Made by a program: the position numbers and the translations under genes. The notes beneath the pieces are model-generated. The model was not told where the DNA came from. It saw only the letters and a program-made list of their open reading frames with translations, and searched no databases. From contig JANYDR010000532.1 of assembly GCA_025363495.1 (NCBI GenBank), positions 1-7,600 of the forward strand: a DNA stretch of 7,600 nucleotides, given 5' to 3'. Below, piece by piece: positions 1 to 7,191 of this stretch (positions are counted from its first letter, which is position 1; each line of letters begins with the position of its first letter). The DNA comes from Cyclobacteriaceae bacterium. GTDB lineage: Bacteria; Bacteroidota; Bacteroidia; Cytophagales; Cyclobacteriaceae.

Positions 1-22
1 GCATTAAATAAATTATTTTAAC

Positions 23-934
23 ATGGGTTTACAAGATCAACGTGATTTCCTTGAAGTATGGTATAACGCTATGACCGTCGGCGGTATAGTATTTTTCACA
101 ATAGCTTTTATTATTTATCTCGTTCACAATTTCAGAGTATCACTTATAAAGGATTATAAGACCAAATATGATTACATCAATCAGAATGAGGTCAAATGGT
201 ATAAGTGGGCATTTTATGCAGTGGGTATAGGCGTTGGATTGTTTATTAATCTTTATGGATCCAATGAAGGCGGCCTTAATAAAGTGGGGATATGGTTTTT
301 TGTGAGATTGTTTTTTGGATTCTCAGGAGCGACACTGGTTGCATATGTTGCCAATCTTGTTTTGGATTATTATTACCCGACCAAGCTAAATTCCAAGTTG
401 AAAAAATGGCGCTACATGCCGAGAGTGAATCCCAAGACAGGAAATAAAATGAAGTTGCTGAGTGAGGAAGAAGAAGATGTTCATTTAGATGAAGGAAGAC
501 AGGCTGAAGAGAACATTTTCTCCATTGATTATGATGTGTGGATTGATGAAAAGTCCAGTGATATAAAGATTGAGAAATATGATGGTCATCTGACAGCTCT
601 CAAATGCAATAATTGCGGCTTCTTCACAATGAAAGTGGTGAAAGAGGAAATCACAGAACGCTATGAAGATGAATCTCCTAAAGAACTAGTAAAGCATTAT
701 AAATGCGCGTATTGTAAGAATGTACGTGCTACTGCATTTATTATATCAAGGAAAGAAGCCGATGATTATAAAGACTACCGCTTGTCAAACCGCCGTAACA
801 CCAAGAATATTGACATGGTGAAGATAGAGATTCATTCTATCCTTTCGGGAAAACGCTTTTACGAGTTTCCTACAATTGATCAGGCGCAAAAGTTCCTTGA
901 GGAATTTGATATCGACAAAGTAGCGAAGAGCTAG
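23..934 (+). CDS. Membrane protein with TPM/YgcG-type zinc-ribbon tail (no TPM domain)
   Basis: A 303-residue protein of unknown function. Three hydrophobic segments are visible at about residues 14-36, 59-79 and 88-115, followed by a charged soluble tail of about 185 residues. The tail holds two CxxC pairs (C195/C198 and C228/C231), which fits a four-Cys zinc ribbon. Upstream of it lies the stretch LSEEEEDVHLDEG...EE...SIDYDVW (about 146-173). From memory this matches the tail of TPM-domain (YgcG-type) membrane proteins, where an acidic 'EEEDD.YL..GQ..EE' block and 'SVDYDVW' sit between two zinc ribbons. Here the TPM domain is absent, and the four positions where the first ribbon's cysteines would fall are N136, T139, D175 and S178. 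The start is well fixed: an in-frame TAA lies at 5-7 and this is the first ATG after it. No Shine-Dalgarno is seen. It precedes the protease gene by 48 bp with no evident terminator, so the two may be co-transcribed. The coding call is sure; the family link is inference. Confidence 0.85.
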   Translation: MGLQDQRDFLEVWYNAMTVGGIVFFTIAFIIYLVHNFRVSLIKDYKTKYDYINQNEVKWYKWAFYAVGIGVGLFINLYGSNEGGLNKVGIWFFVRLFFGFSGATLVAYVANLVLDYYYPTKLNSKLKKWRYMPRVNPKTGNKMKLLSEEEEDVHLDEGRQAEENIFSIDYDVWIDEKSSDIKIEKYDGHLTALKCNNCGFFTMKVVKEEITERYEDESPKELVKHYKCAYCKNVRATAFIISRKEADDYKDYRLSNRRNTKNIDMVKIEIHSILSGKRFYEFPTIDQAQKFLEEFDIDKVAKS

Positions 935-982
935 AATCTATTTTAATGTTTTGACGTTTAACTGTATCTTAAGTAACGCTAA

Positions 983-3028
983 ATGAAACAAGTGATGAAA
1001 AAGAATGTGGGTTTGATCGTTTTATTTTTAGTGAGCTTGCAGGTGTTTGCGGTACCGGTGGATACGACGCAATTGAAGCCTAAGGCTGTTTTCGGTAAAG
1101 AAGCATATGTGATATCTGAATTGTTGGAACGAGCGCATTACAGGAAGATTCACTTTAATGATTCACTCTCTTCGGTTATTTTAAATTCTTATTTCAAGGA
1201 ACTGGATAACAGCAAAGTATATTTTCTGGCTGCCGACGTTCAAGCTTTTGAGAAATACAGAACCAAACTGGACGACCTTACAAAGGCTGGAAACGTAGCT
1301 CCGGCATTTGAGATATTTAAAGTATTCCAGGACCGCTACCGTGCACGGTTAAAAGATGTGGTCACCAACATGGTTAACCAGAATTTTGATTACTCAGCGG
1401 ATGAGTACTATGATTCAGACCGTGAGAAGGTTGCCTGGGCTAAAAGTATGGACGAATTGAATGATGTATGGCGTAAAATCATCAAGAGTCAGGCTCTCAG
1501 TCTTAAACTGTCTGGTAAAAAACAAGAGGAGATAGCTGATGTTCTGAAAAAGCGCTATGAACGTTTACTGAAATCATTCGATCAACTCAATAGTGAAGAC
1601 ATTTTTAGTATTTACATGAATTGTGTGACGGAGTCATATGATCCACACACAAATTATCTATCTCCAAAAGCTAGTGATCTTTTTAAGCAGAGCATGACTC
1701 TTTCCCTTGAGGGGATTGGAGCATCTCTTCAAACAGAGAATGATTACACAAAAATAGCAGGACTGCTACCGGGAGGACCTGCTGAAAAATCGGGCCTGAT
1801 CCACATAAATGACCTGATAATAGGGGTTGCTCAGGGAAAAGAGGGAGAAATGGTGGACGTGATTGGCTGGAGAATCGATGAGGTTGTAAAGTTGATCAAA
1901 GGCCCAAAGGGAACTCAGGTACGACTACAGATTTTGCCCGCAGCGTCTGGCGTCAATGGTCCGCCCGTTATTTTATCGTTTATTCGTGAAAAGGTAAAAC
2001 TCGAGGATCAGGCAGCAAAGAAAAAAATAGTTGACTACACCTTAAATGGTCGTAAGCTAAAGCTCGGAGTAATATCTCTTCCAGGTTTCTATATGGATTT
2101 TGAGGCCTATCAAAAGAAAGATCCTAACTATCGCAGCACCACGCGGGATGTGAAGAAGCTTATTCTGGAATTGCAGGCAGATGGTATTGATGGACTTGTA
2201 ATGGACCTAAGAAATAATGGAGGTGGGTCTTTGCCAGAAGCAATTGATTTGACAGGTTTGTTTATCAAGGACGGCCCTGTTGTTCAGGTGAGAGACAATA
2301 ATTCCAAGCTGGAGATTTATAATGACGAGGATAAACAAGTTACTTATTCAGGTCCGCTTGTTGTACTTACAAACAGGTTCAGCGCATCTGCATCTGAAAT
2401 TTTTGCCGGAGCTATACAAGATTACCGTCGCGGGATTATTGCTGGTGAGTCAACTTATGGAAAGGGTACTGTTCAAACAGTTCAGGACCTTGATCGCTGG
2501 ATCAGCGATTCTTCTGACAAGGTAGGAGAACTCAAACTCACATTCCAGAAATTCTATCGCGTTACAGGCAGTAGTACCCAACATAAAGGAGTAACTCCTG
2601 ATATTCTGTTTCCTTCTGCATTAAAGCCCGAGCAGTATGGTGAGAGCGCCAGTCCAAGTGCCCTTCCATGGGATGTTATTAAAAAGACTGATTTTCAAAA
2701 AACCACTGATATAACTGATAAGTTGGTTACCGGACTTGCCAAGAACTACCAGGATCGGTTGAAGTTTGATGCTACGTTAAAAAGATATGCTGGTGAAATT
2801 GAAGATTTGAAAAAGAACCTTGAGGACACAAAGATTTCGCTCAATGAGGTCAAACGCAAGCAGGAGATGGACATAGCTGAAAAGAAAAAAGCGGCAAACG
2901 AAAGTCTCGACACCAAGATTTCAGGCAAGGAGGGACTATCATTAGATGACCTTTCCAAATTGAAGGATGAGTATCTGCGTGAAGGTCTTTTAATCCTATC
3001 AGATTTAGTTACAAGACATATTGGATAA
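983..3028 (+). CDS. prc: Carboxy-terminal (tail-specific) processing protease, S41A family
   Basis: A periplasmic serine protease of the Prc/Tsp type, which cleaves proteins at or near their C-termini. At 681 residues it is close to the length of E. coli Prc. It begins with a signal peptide (basic MKQVMKKN, hydrophobic 9-22, likely cleavage after A23 in VFA-VP). Next come the helical N-terminal TSP domain (about 40-235), a PDZ domain (about 240-320, with GIGASL at 244 and a PGGPAEKSG loop) and the S41 protease core. The core contains DLRNNGGGS (from D408), SASASE with predicted nucleophile S469, and YGKGTVQ with predicted general base K494. The 25-residue spacing of this pair equals that of the E. 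coli dyad. The C-terminal part (about 550-681) matches the Prc C-terminal extension, with a Lys/Glu-rich likely coiled coil at about 600-650. An in-frame TAA directly abuts the ATG, so no longer start exists; M5 is an alternative. No Shine-Dalgarno is seen. All catalytic elements are intact. Substrates cannot be read from the sequence. Confidence 0.97.
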   Translation: MKQVMKKNVGLIVLFLVSLQVFAVPVDTTQLKPKAVFGKEAYVISELLERAHYRKIHFNDSLSSVILNSYFKELDNSKVYFLAADVQAFEKYRTKLDDLTKAGNVAPAFEIFKVFQDRYRARLKDVVTNMVNQNFDYSADEYYDSDREKVAWAKSMDELNDVWRKIIKSQALSLKLSGKKQEEIADVLKKRYERLLKSFDQLNSEDIFSIYMNCVTESYDPHTNYLSPKASDLFKQSMTLSLEGIGASLQTENDYTKIAGLLPGGPAEKSGLIHINDLIIGVAQGKEGEMVDVIGWRIDEVVKLIKGPKGTQVRLQILPAASGVNGPPVILSFIREKVKLEDQAAKKKIVDYTLNGRKLKLGVISLPGFYMDFEAYQKKDPNYRSTTRDVKKLILELQADGIDGLVMDLRNNGGGSLPEAIDLTGLFIKDGPVVQVRDNNSKLEIYNDEDKQVTYSGPLVVLTNRFSASASEIFAGAIQDYRRGIIAGESTYGKGTVQTVQDLDRWISDSSDKVGELKLTFQKFYRVTGSSTQHKGVTPDILFPSALKPEQYGESASPSALPWDVIKKTDFQKTTDITDKLVTGLAKNYQDRLKFDATLKRYAGEIEDLKKNLEDTKISLNEVKRKQEMDIAEKKKAANESLDTKISGKEGLSLDDLSKLKDEYLREGLLILSDLVTRHIG

Positions 3029-3895
3029 TCAATGAGTGACCTTAAGCGGGGTCAGAGTATATCCTTTTTGTTTTAGCAACTCCAGTACACCTTTTTCGCC
3101 CTCAAGGTGTGAAACGCCCACTGCAATAAAGGATGGTTTATCATTGATCATTTTGTTGATTTTTGGAAGCCACTCTTCATTGCGCTTCGTGTAAAACCCC
3201 TCAATGAAATCCGGGTTGTTTTCTGCCGGGTGAAGTGAATAGGAGAAGACCTTGTCAAGATCACCACGAAGAAAAGCCACCTCCAGTTTTTTATACTCAG
3301 ATTTTTGAGTTTCAAAATTATCGACGCTATGCAGCAGAGCAAGTTCCTGTTCTTTCATAGGAAATGCCTGAATTGCCTGTGACTCGCGTTCAATCGGCTC
3401 GAGGCTGTATGTATCAAGCTTATTCTTTTTTGCCAATATCAATAATTCGATATCATAAAATTTCACACCCTCCCCAAGAGACATGCGGGTCATATTAATA
3501 GACAATGCCAATGGAATTAAATGAGCATATTCTTTATCAAATCTTGCTTTTGAAATTTTAAATTCACTAGCGAAGAAATTAGTAACGTGCTCGTAATCGG
3601 CAGGCGATAGTTCAGTAGCCAGGGATTTTCCTTTCGGGAAGTGGACCGCTTTATTCAATTCAAGTTGTGCTTTATGGTCAACCTGATCTTCAATAGCGAA
3701 GGTTTTACAGGTTTTCATAGCGGCAATTGCCTCTTTAGGCAGGAAAAATTCCTTTTCACCAATAAATTTTAAAGTGCCCATCAGGTAAGAAGGTGTTTTA
3801 AGTCCATTACCAGAGATTTCCCACAGGATAGAATTCTGCGAAAAGGCACTGTGGCTACAAACGAGGAATAAGATGAGATACAGCTTTTGTTTCAT
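3029..3895 (-). CDS. Secreted TraB/GumN-family protein, first GX2H motif altered
   Basis: A 288-residue protein of the TraB/GumN family, which is related to the Tiki metalloproteases. A signal peptide is evident (hydrophobic 5-18, likely cleavage after S19 in AFS-Q), so it should be periplasmic. C13 is preceded by FLV and does not make a good lipobox. Family hallmarks are W25-E-I-S-G, PSYLMGT (35-41), a conserved acidic position E69, R238-N-x-x-W242 near the C-terminus, and the second motif G260-V-S-H263 followed by the GEKGVLELLKQKGY block. The first GX2H motif, normally GTIH or GTMH, reads G40-T-L-K43, so the expected histidine is a lysine (codon at 3767-3769 on the minus strand). In Tiki-type enzymes this histidine is part of the metal site, so catalysis by the usual mechanism is doubtful. 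The stop codon abuts that of the upstream protease gene, which is convergent. The ABC transporter gene diverges from its start across 149 bp. Family assignment is firm; activity is unknown. Confidence 0.9.
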   Translation of the reverse strand: MKQKLYLILFLVCSHSAFSQNSILWEISGNGLKTPSYLMGTLKFIGEKEFFLPKEAIAAMKTCKTFAIEDQVDHKAQLELNKAVHFPKGKSLATELSPADYEHVTNFFASEFKISKARFDKEYAHLIPLALSINMTRMSLGEGVKFYDIELLILAKKNKLDTYSLEPIERESQAIQAFPMKEQELALLHSVDNFETQKSEYKKLEVAFLRGDLDKVFSYSLHPAENNPDFIEGFYTKRNEEWLPKINKMINDKPSFIAVGVSHLEGEKGVLELLKQKGYTLTPLKVTH

Positions 3896-4044
3896 TTGAG
3901 GTTAGTTTTTTTACTCGCGGAGACTGTCACAAAGAAATAATAATTCAATGAAAAATGGAAGATTAGTTAATTCAAGTTGAATAAAGATTCTTAGGTTTAA
4001 GTCTGCACATTTTTATCTATTTTAAGCCGGAATTGGGATAGTAC
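3896..4044. promoter_or_regulatory. Divergent intergenic region, presumed promoters for both flanking genes
   Basis: These 149 bp separate the divergent TraB/GumN and ABC transporter starts and must carry their leaders, and probably promoters for both, since neither gene has an upstream co-directional neighbour here. The stretch is AT-rich. No full match to the Bacteroidota -7 element TAnnTTTG is present. The nearest on the plus strand is TAGGTTTA (3992-3999, last base differs), and no TTG lies at a proper -33 distance from it. On the minus strand TTTCTTTG is a one-mismatch form. GGGA at 4035-4038, six bases before the ABC start, is a weak ribosome-binding candidate. The promoters are inferred from layout, not read from the sequence. 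Confidence 0.4.
3970..3982. repeat. 13-bp palindrome ATTCAA-G-TTGAAT in divergent region
   Basis: A perfect inverted repeat with 6-base arms and a 1-base centre lies roughly midway in the divergent spacer. Its left part, extended to TAATTCAA (3968-3975), recurs as a direct copy at 3941-3948, 27 bases upstream. The symmetry is seen directly. Use as an operator is only a possibility, because short palindromes arise often by chance in AT-rich DNA. Confidence 0.35.
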
Positions 4045-7000
4045 ATGAGTGAGGAATTATTGAAAGCCATTGTTCAACTCTTTGCCATTGTGGCGAAAGA
4101 GCGTATTACAGACGATGAGCGTACAAATATAAAGGAGTTCTTGTCCCTGCACCTTAACCAGGAGGCGATACGCTTCTATCTTAATCTCTTTGACGAATTT
4201 GTAAAGGCCAGCAGAAAGGTTGAAACAACCGATCTGGGCAACGTGGATGAGGAAACGCTACAGTTTGTTGATGACTGGGCACGCATCATGCAGATTTCTA
4301 AAAAGGTGAACCAGGCCCTGACAACACAGCAGAAGGCCGTGCTGGTTATAAAGATAATAGAATTGGTATTTGCGGATGGCCAGATTTCAGAGCGCCAGGG
4401 AAATCTTATATTTTATATTGGCGAAGCTTTGAAGATCCCATTAAAAGATATTCAGGCGATGAGGACGTTCGTGATCGGCCAGGACGGCGATGAACTTAAT
4501 ATCAGGAATATCCTAATCATCGATGAAGGTTCAGGCGAACTTCATCACCATGGCCCCCGGATTACCTCTAAAAATCTTACAGGCCTGATTGCAGTGTTAC
4601 GCCTGCATGACGTTGAAACTTATTTCATCAAGTATCTTGGTATTACCTCACTTTACCTCAACAGCCAACCTCTTAAAAGTCGTAAGGTTGATGTGTTCCC
4701 AACGGGTTCTACCATCCGGGGAAGCAAGATCGAGTCGATTTATTATAGCGATATCGTCGGAAAATTCCTGCTCGAAGAATCGGGTACTGAGATAAGCTTC
4801 GTAGCGGAACATATCTTTTACCATTTCAAAAGTGGAAGGGCGGGTCTTCAGAACGTAACTGTTTCGGAAAAGGGAGGTAAGCTTATCGGGCTTATGGGTG
4901 CGAGTGGTTCAGGGAAATCAACTTTGTTGAATGTTCTGAATGGTGCTGAAAAACCTTCCAGCGGTCGCGTGCTGGTAAATGGAATTGATATTCACGAACA
5001 ACCTGAAAAAGTTGAAGGAATAATCGGATTCATTCCGCAGGATGATCTCTTGATGGAGGACCTTACCGTATTTGAGAATCTATACTTCGCTGCAAGACTT
5101 TGCTTTGGGCAGTATTCCAAAGAACAAATTGCAGAGCGGGTAGAAAAAGTACTTACCAGTCTCGGACTTTCAGAGACGCGGGATTTGAAAGTTGGCTCTC
5201 CCCTTGAAAAAACGATAAGTGGTGGACAGAGAAAGCGAGTGAACATTGGTCTGGAGCTTTTGCGAGAGCCGGCAATTTTATTTGTCGATGAGCCAACTTC
5301 AGGACTCTCTTCCCGAGATTCGGAAAATATCATGGACCTTCTGAAAGAGTTGGCATTACGAGGGAAAATGATTTTTGTCGTGATCCATCAACCTTCTTCC
5401 GACATTTTTAAAATGTTTGATACGTTGATAATTCTCGATGTTGGTGGTTTTCAGATTTACTATGGGAATCCTGTTGAATCAGTTAATTATTTCCAGGAAA
5501 TTATCAATGCTGCTACCAAAACACCAGGCGAATGTCCGGAGTGCGGGAATATAAATCCGGAACAGGTATTCAATATTATTGAAACACGTATAGTAAATGA
5601 GTATGGAAGATTTACTGCAACCCGAAAGGTTTCACCCGGTCAATGGTATCAGTATTTCAAACAGAAAATAAAAATTCCAAAGACAGAAGAGGTTAAGGAT
5701 CAATTACCTATTACTCAAAAAATCCCCAACAGGCTCAAGCAATTAAGTGTTTTTATCAAGAGAGATGTACTTTCAAAGATCGCTAATGCCCAATACATGG
5801 TAGTGAATCTTTCACTGTCGCCTGTGCTGGCATTGTTCATGGGTTATTTTGTTAAGTACTACGATGTGATAGGAGTGGAGAATCCTAAATACACGTTCTA
5901 TAGTAACTACAATATTCCTGTTTATTTTTTCATGAGTGTTGTGGTGGCACTTTTTGTTGGACTAATTGTGAGTTCGGAGGAGATCTTTCGCGACAGAAAG
6001 ATTCTAAAGCGTGAGCGCTTTCTAAATTTAAGTCGCAATAGTTATTTGCTTTCGAAAGTTGTGATATTGTTCGTGCTTTCAGGCATTCAGACATTGACGT
6101 TTATTCTTGTAGGGAATCTGATCCTGGAGATACCGTTCACGGAGATGCGTTACTGGTGGATTATTTTTTCTTGTTCCTGTTTTGCGAATCTGCTGGGTCT
6201 GAATATTTCATCAGCATTTGATTCTGCCGTGACTATTTATATCCTTATTCCCGTATTGGTTATACCGCAGTTAATCATGAGTGGAGTGGTTATAAGCTTT
6301 GATAAATTCAATCCCGAAGTGGGTAAACCAAACGGAATTCCGGTATTGGGTGAGATGATGGCGTCGCGTTGGGCCTTTGAGGCTTTTATGGTTACGCAAT
6401 TCAAAGACAATCCATTCGAGAAGCAATTTTATGAATACGATCAGAAGGAAGCGGAGGCTGACTACAAACGTACTTATCTCGTGCCTGCCCTTGAATCGAA
6501 ACTCACATATGTATTGAATCAACCATATGACTGGAAGAACTCGAACAATGTTGGCGTGGTAAACGCGCTGGATTTGCTTCGAAATGAAATTACGTATGAA
6601 CTTGATAAAGTAGGACCTGAAAAGCTTCCTGAGGTTGATAGATTGCAGACCGGAAAATTTGATTCGACGGTATACGTAAAGACCAAGGAATTTCTTTCTG
6701 TTTTAAGAAAGTATTATGCTATCCGTGCGAACAATGCGAGCAAGGACCGTGAAGCATTAATTGCCCAAATGACAGACACACCTGAAAAGAAGAATGCTTT
6801 TGACGTAATGCGACTTCGTTATGAAAACAAATCTGTGACAAGTATGGTGGAAAATTCAAATGAGCTTAATCGGATTGTAGAATGGCGCGGACGCCTTGTC
6901 CAGAAGTTTTATCCCATTTACTTTGAAGATCATCGTCCCAGGAACATTTTTGATTTCCAGGCAAACTTCTATGTTCCAACTAAATTCTTCCTTGGAAAGA

Positions 7001-7143
7001 TTTATGATACATTTTACTTTAATCTCTTAGTGATCTGGAGCATGACAATTGTTTTATACATCACTCTTTATTTTGATATACTGAAAAAGGGAGTTCATGC
7101 GTTGGAGAATTGGAGAAAGTACAGGAAAAGGAGTCCGAAATGA
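4045..7143 (+). CDS. TerB-like/FHA-like/ABCG-type ABC exporter fusion (half-transporter)
   Basis: A 1032-residue inner-membrane ABC protein with the ATPase ahead of the membrane domain, as in ABCG/White transporters. Residues 1-150 are helical and TerB-like (FADGQIS at 109-115). Residues about 150-240 look beta-rich and FHA-like (YFIKYLGITSLYLNSQ from 193, GSTIRGS, then IYYSD). The ATPase (about 255-490) has Walker A GASGSGKST (285-293, K291), Q-loop Q332, signature ISGGQRKR (S392), Walker B ILFVDE (411-416, catalytic E416) and H-loop H448. The D-loop reads SGLSS, with S422 where Asp is usual. A CPECG pair (C497, C500) follows. Six likely membrane helices lie at about 585-605, 624-644, 670-692, 703-722, 729-751 and 991-1012. 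A charged loop of about 240 residues separates the last two and is far longer than in eukaryotic ABCG proteins. One polypeptide should work as a dimer. An in-frame TAG at 4039-4041 fixes the start. The family has no substrate I can name. The lipoprotein gene follows after 48 bp. Confidence 0.93.
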   Translation: MSEELLKAIVQLFAIVAKERITDDERTNIKEFLSLHLNQEAIRFYLNLFDEFVKASRKVETTDLGNVDEETLQFVDDWARIMQISKKVNQALTTQQKAVLVIKIIELVFADGQISERQGNLIFYIGEALKIPLKDIQAMRTFVIGQDGDELNIRNILIIDEGSGELHHHGPRITSKNLTGLIAVLRLHDVETYFIKYLGITSLYLNSQPLKSRKVDVFPTGSTIRGSKIESIYYSDIVGKFLLEESGTEISFVAEHIFYHFKSGRAGLQNVTVSEKGGKLIGLMGASGSGKSTLLNVLNGAEKPSSGRVLVNGIDIHEQPEKVEGIIGFIPQDDLLMEDLTVFENLYFAARLCFGQYSKEQIAERVEKVLTSLGLSETRDLKVGSPLEKTISGGQRKRVNIGLELLREPAILFVDEPTSGLSSRDSENIMDLLKELALRGKMIFVVIHQPSSDIFKMFDTLIILDVGGFQIYYGNPVESVNYFQEIINAATKTPGECPECGNINPEQVFNIIETRIVNEYGRFTATRKVSPGQWYQYFKQKIKIPKTEEVKDQLPITQKIPNRLKQLSVFIKRDVLSKIANAQYMVVNLSLSPVLALFMGYFVKYYDVIGVENPKYTFYSNYNIPVYFFMSVVVALFVGLIVSSEEIFRDRKILKRERFLNLSRNSYLLSKVVILFVLSGIQTLTFILVGNLILEIPFTEMRYWWIIFSCSCFANLLGLNISSAFDSAVTIYILIPVLVIPQLIMSGVVISFDKFNPEVGKPNGIPVLGEMMASRWAFEAFMVTQFKDNPFEKQFYEYDQKEAEADYKRTYLVPALESKLTYVLNQPYDWKNSNNVGVVNALDLLRNEITYELDKVGPEKLPEVDRLQTGKFDSTVYVKTKEFLSVLRKYYAIRANNASKDREALIAQMTDTPEKKNAFDVMRLRYENKSVTSMVENSNELNRIVEWRGRLVQKFYPIYFEDHRPRNIFDFQANFYVPTKFFLGKIYDTFYFNLLVIWSMTIVLYITLYFDILKKGVHALENWRKYRKRSPK

Positions 7144-7191
7144 AAAATGAAGTAATGAAGGAATGTAAGAAACTATTATTTGATGAAATAA

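Noticed and set aside
935..982. Promoter for the protease gene in the 48-bp gap.
   Set aside because: TAATGTTTTG (from 944) resembles TAnnTTTG but has the wrong inner spacing and no TTG at a proper -33 distance; read-through from the upstream gene is equally likely.
2322..2958. Short frames inside the protease gene (2322-2525 plus, 2746-2958 minus).
   Set aside because: They overlap the S41 catalytic core and C-terminal coiled coil in other frames and encode nothing recognisable.
3037..3054. Possible hairpin TGACC...GGTCA at the convergent junction, as a terminator.
   Set aside because: Only 5 Watson-Crick pairs, 7 with G-U pairs on the plus-strand RNA, and no U-run directly after it; the nearest T-rich stretch starts about 10 bases later and is interrupted.
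4992..5333. 113-codon open frame on the minus strand inside the ABC ATPase.
   Set aside because: Lies wholly opposite the Walker A to Walker B coding region, its Ser/Arg-rich product shows no family features, and the plus-strand frame is certain.
6271..6522. 83-codon minus-strand frame inside the ABC membrane domain.
   Set aside because: Antisense to a certain coding region, with no family features or start signal.
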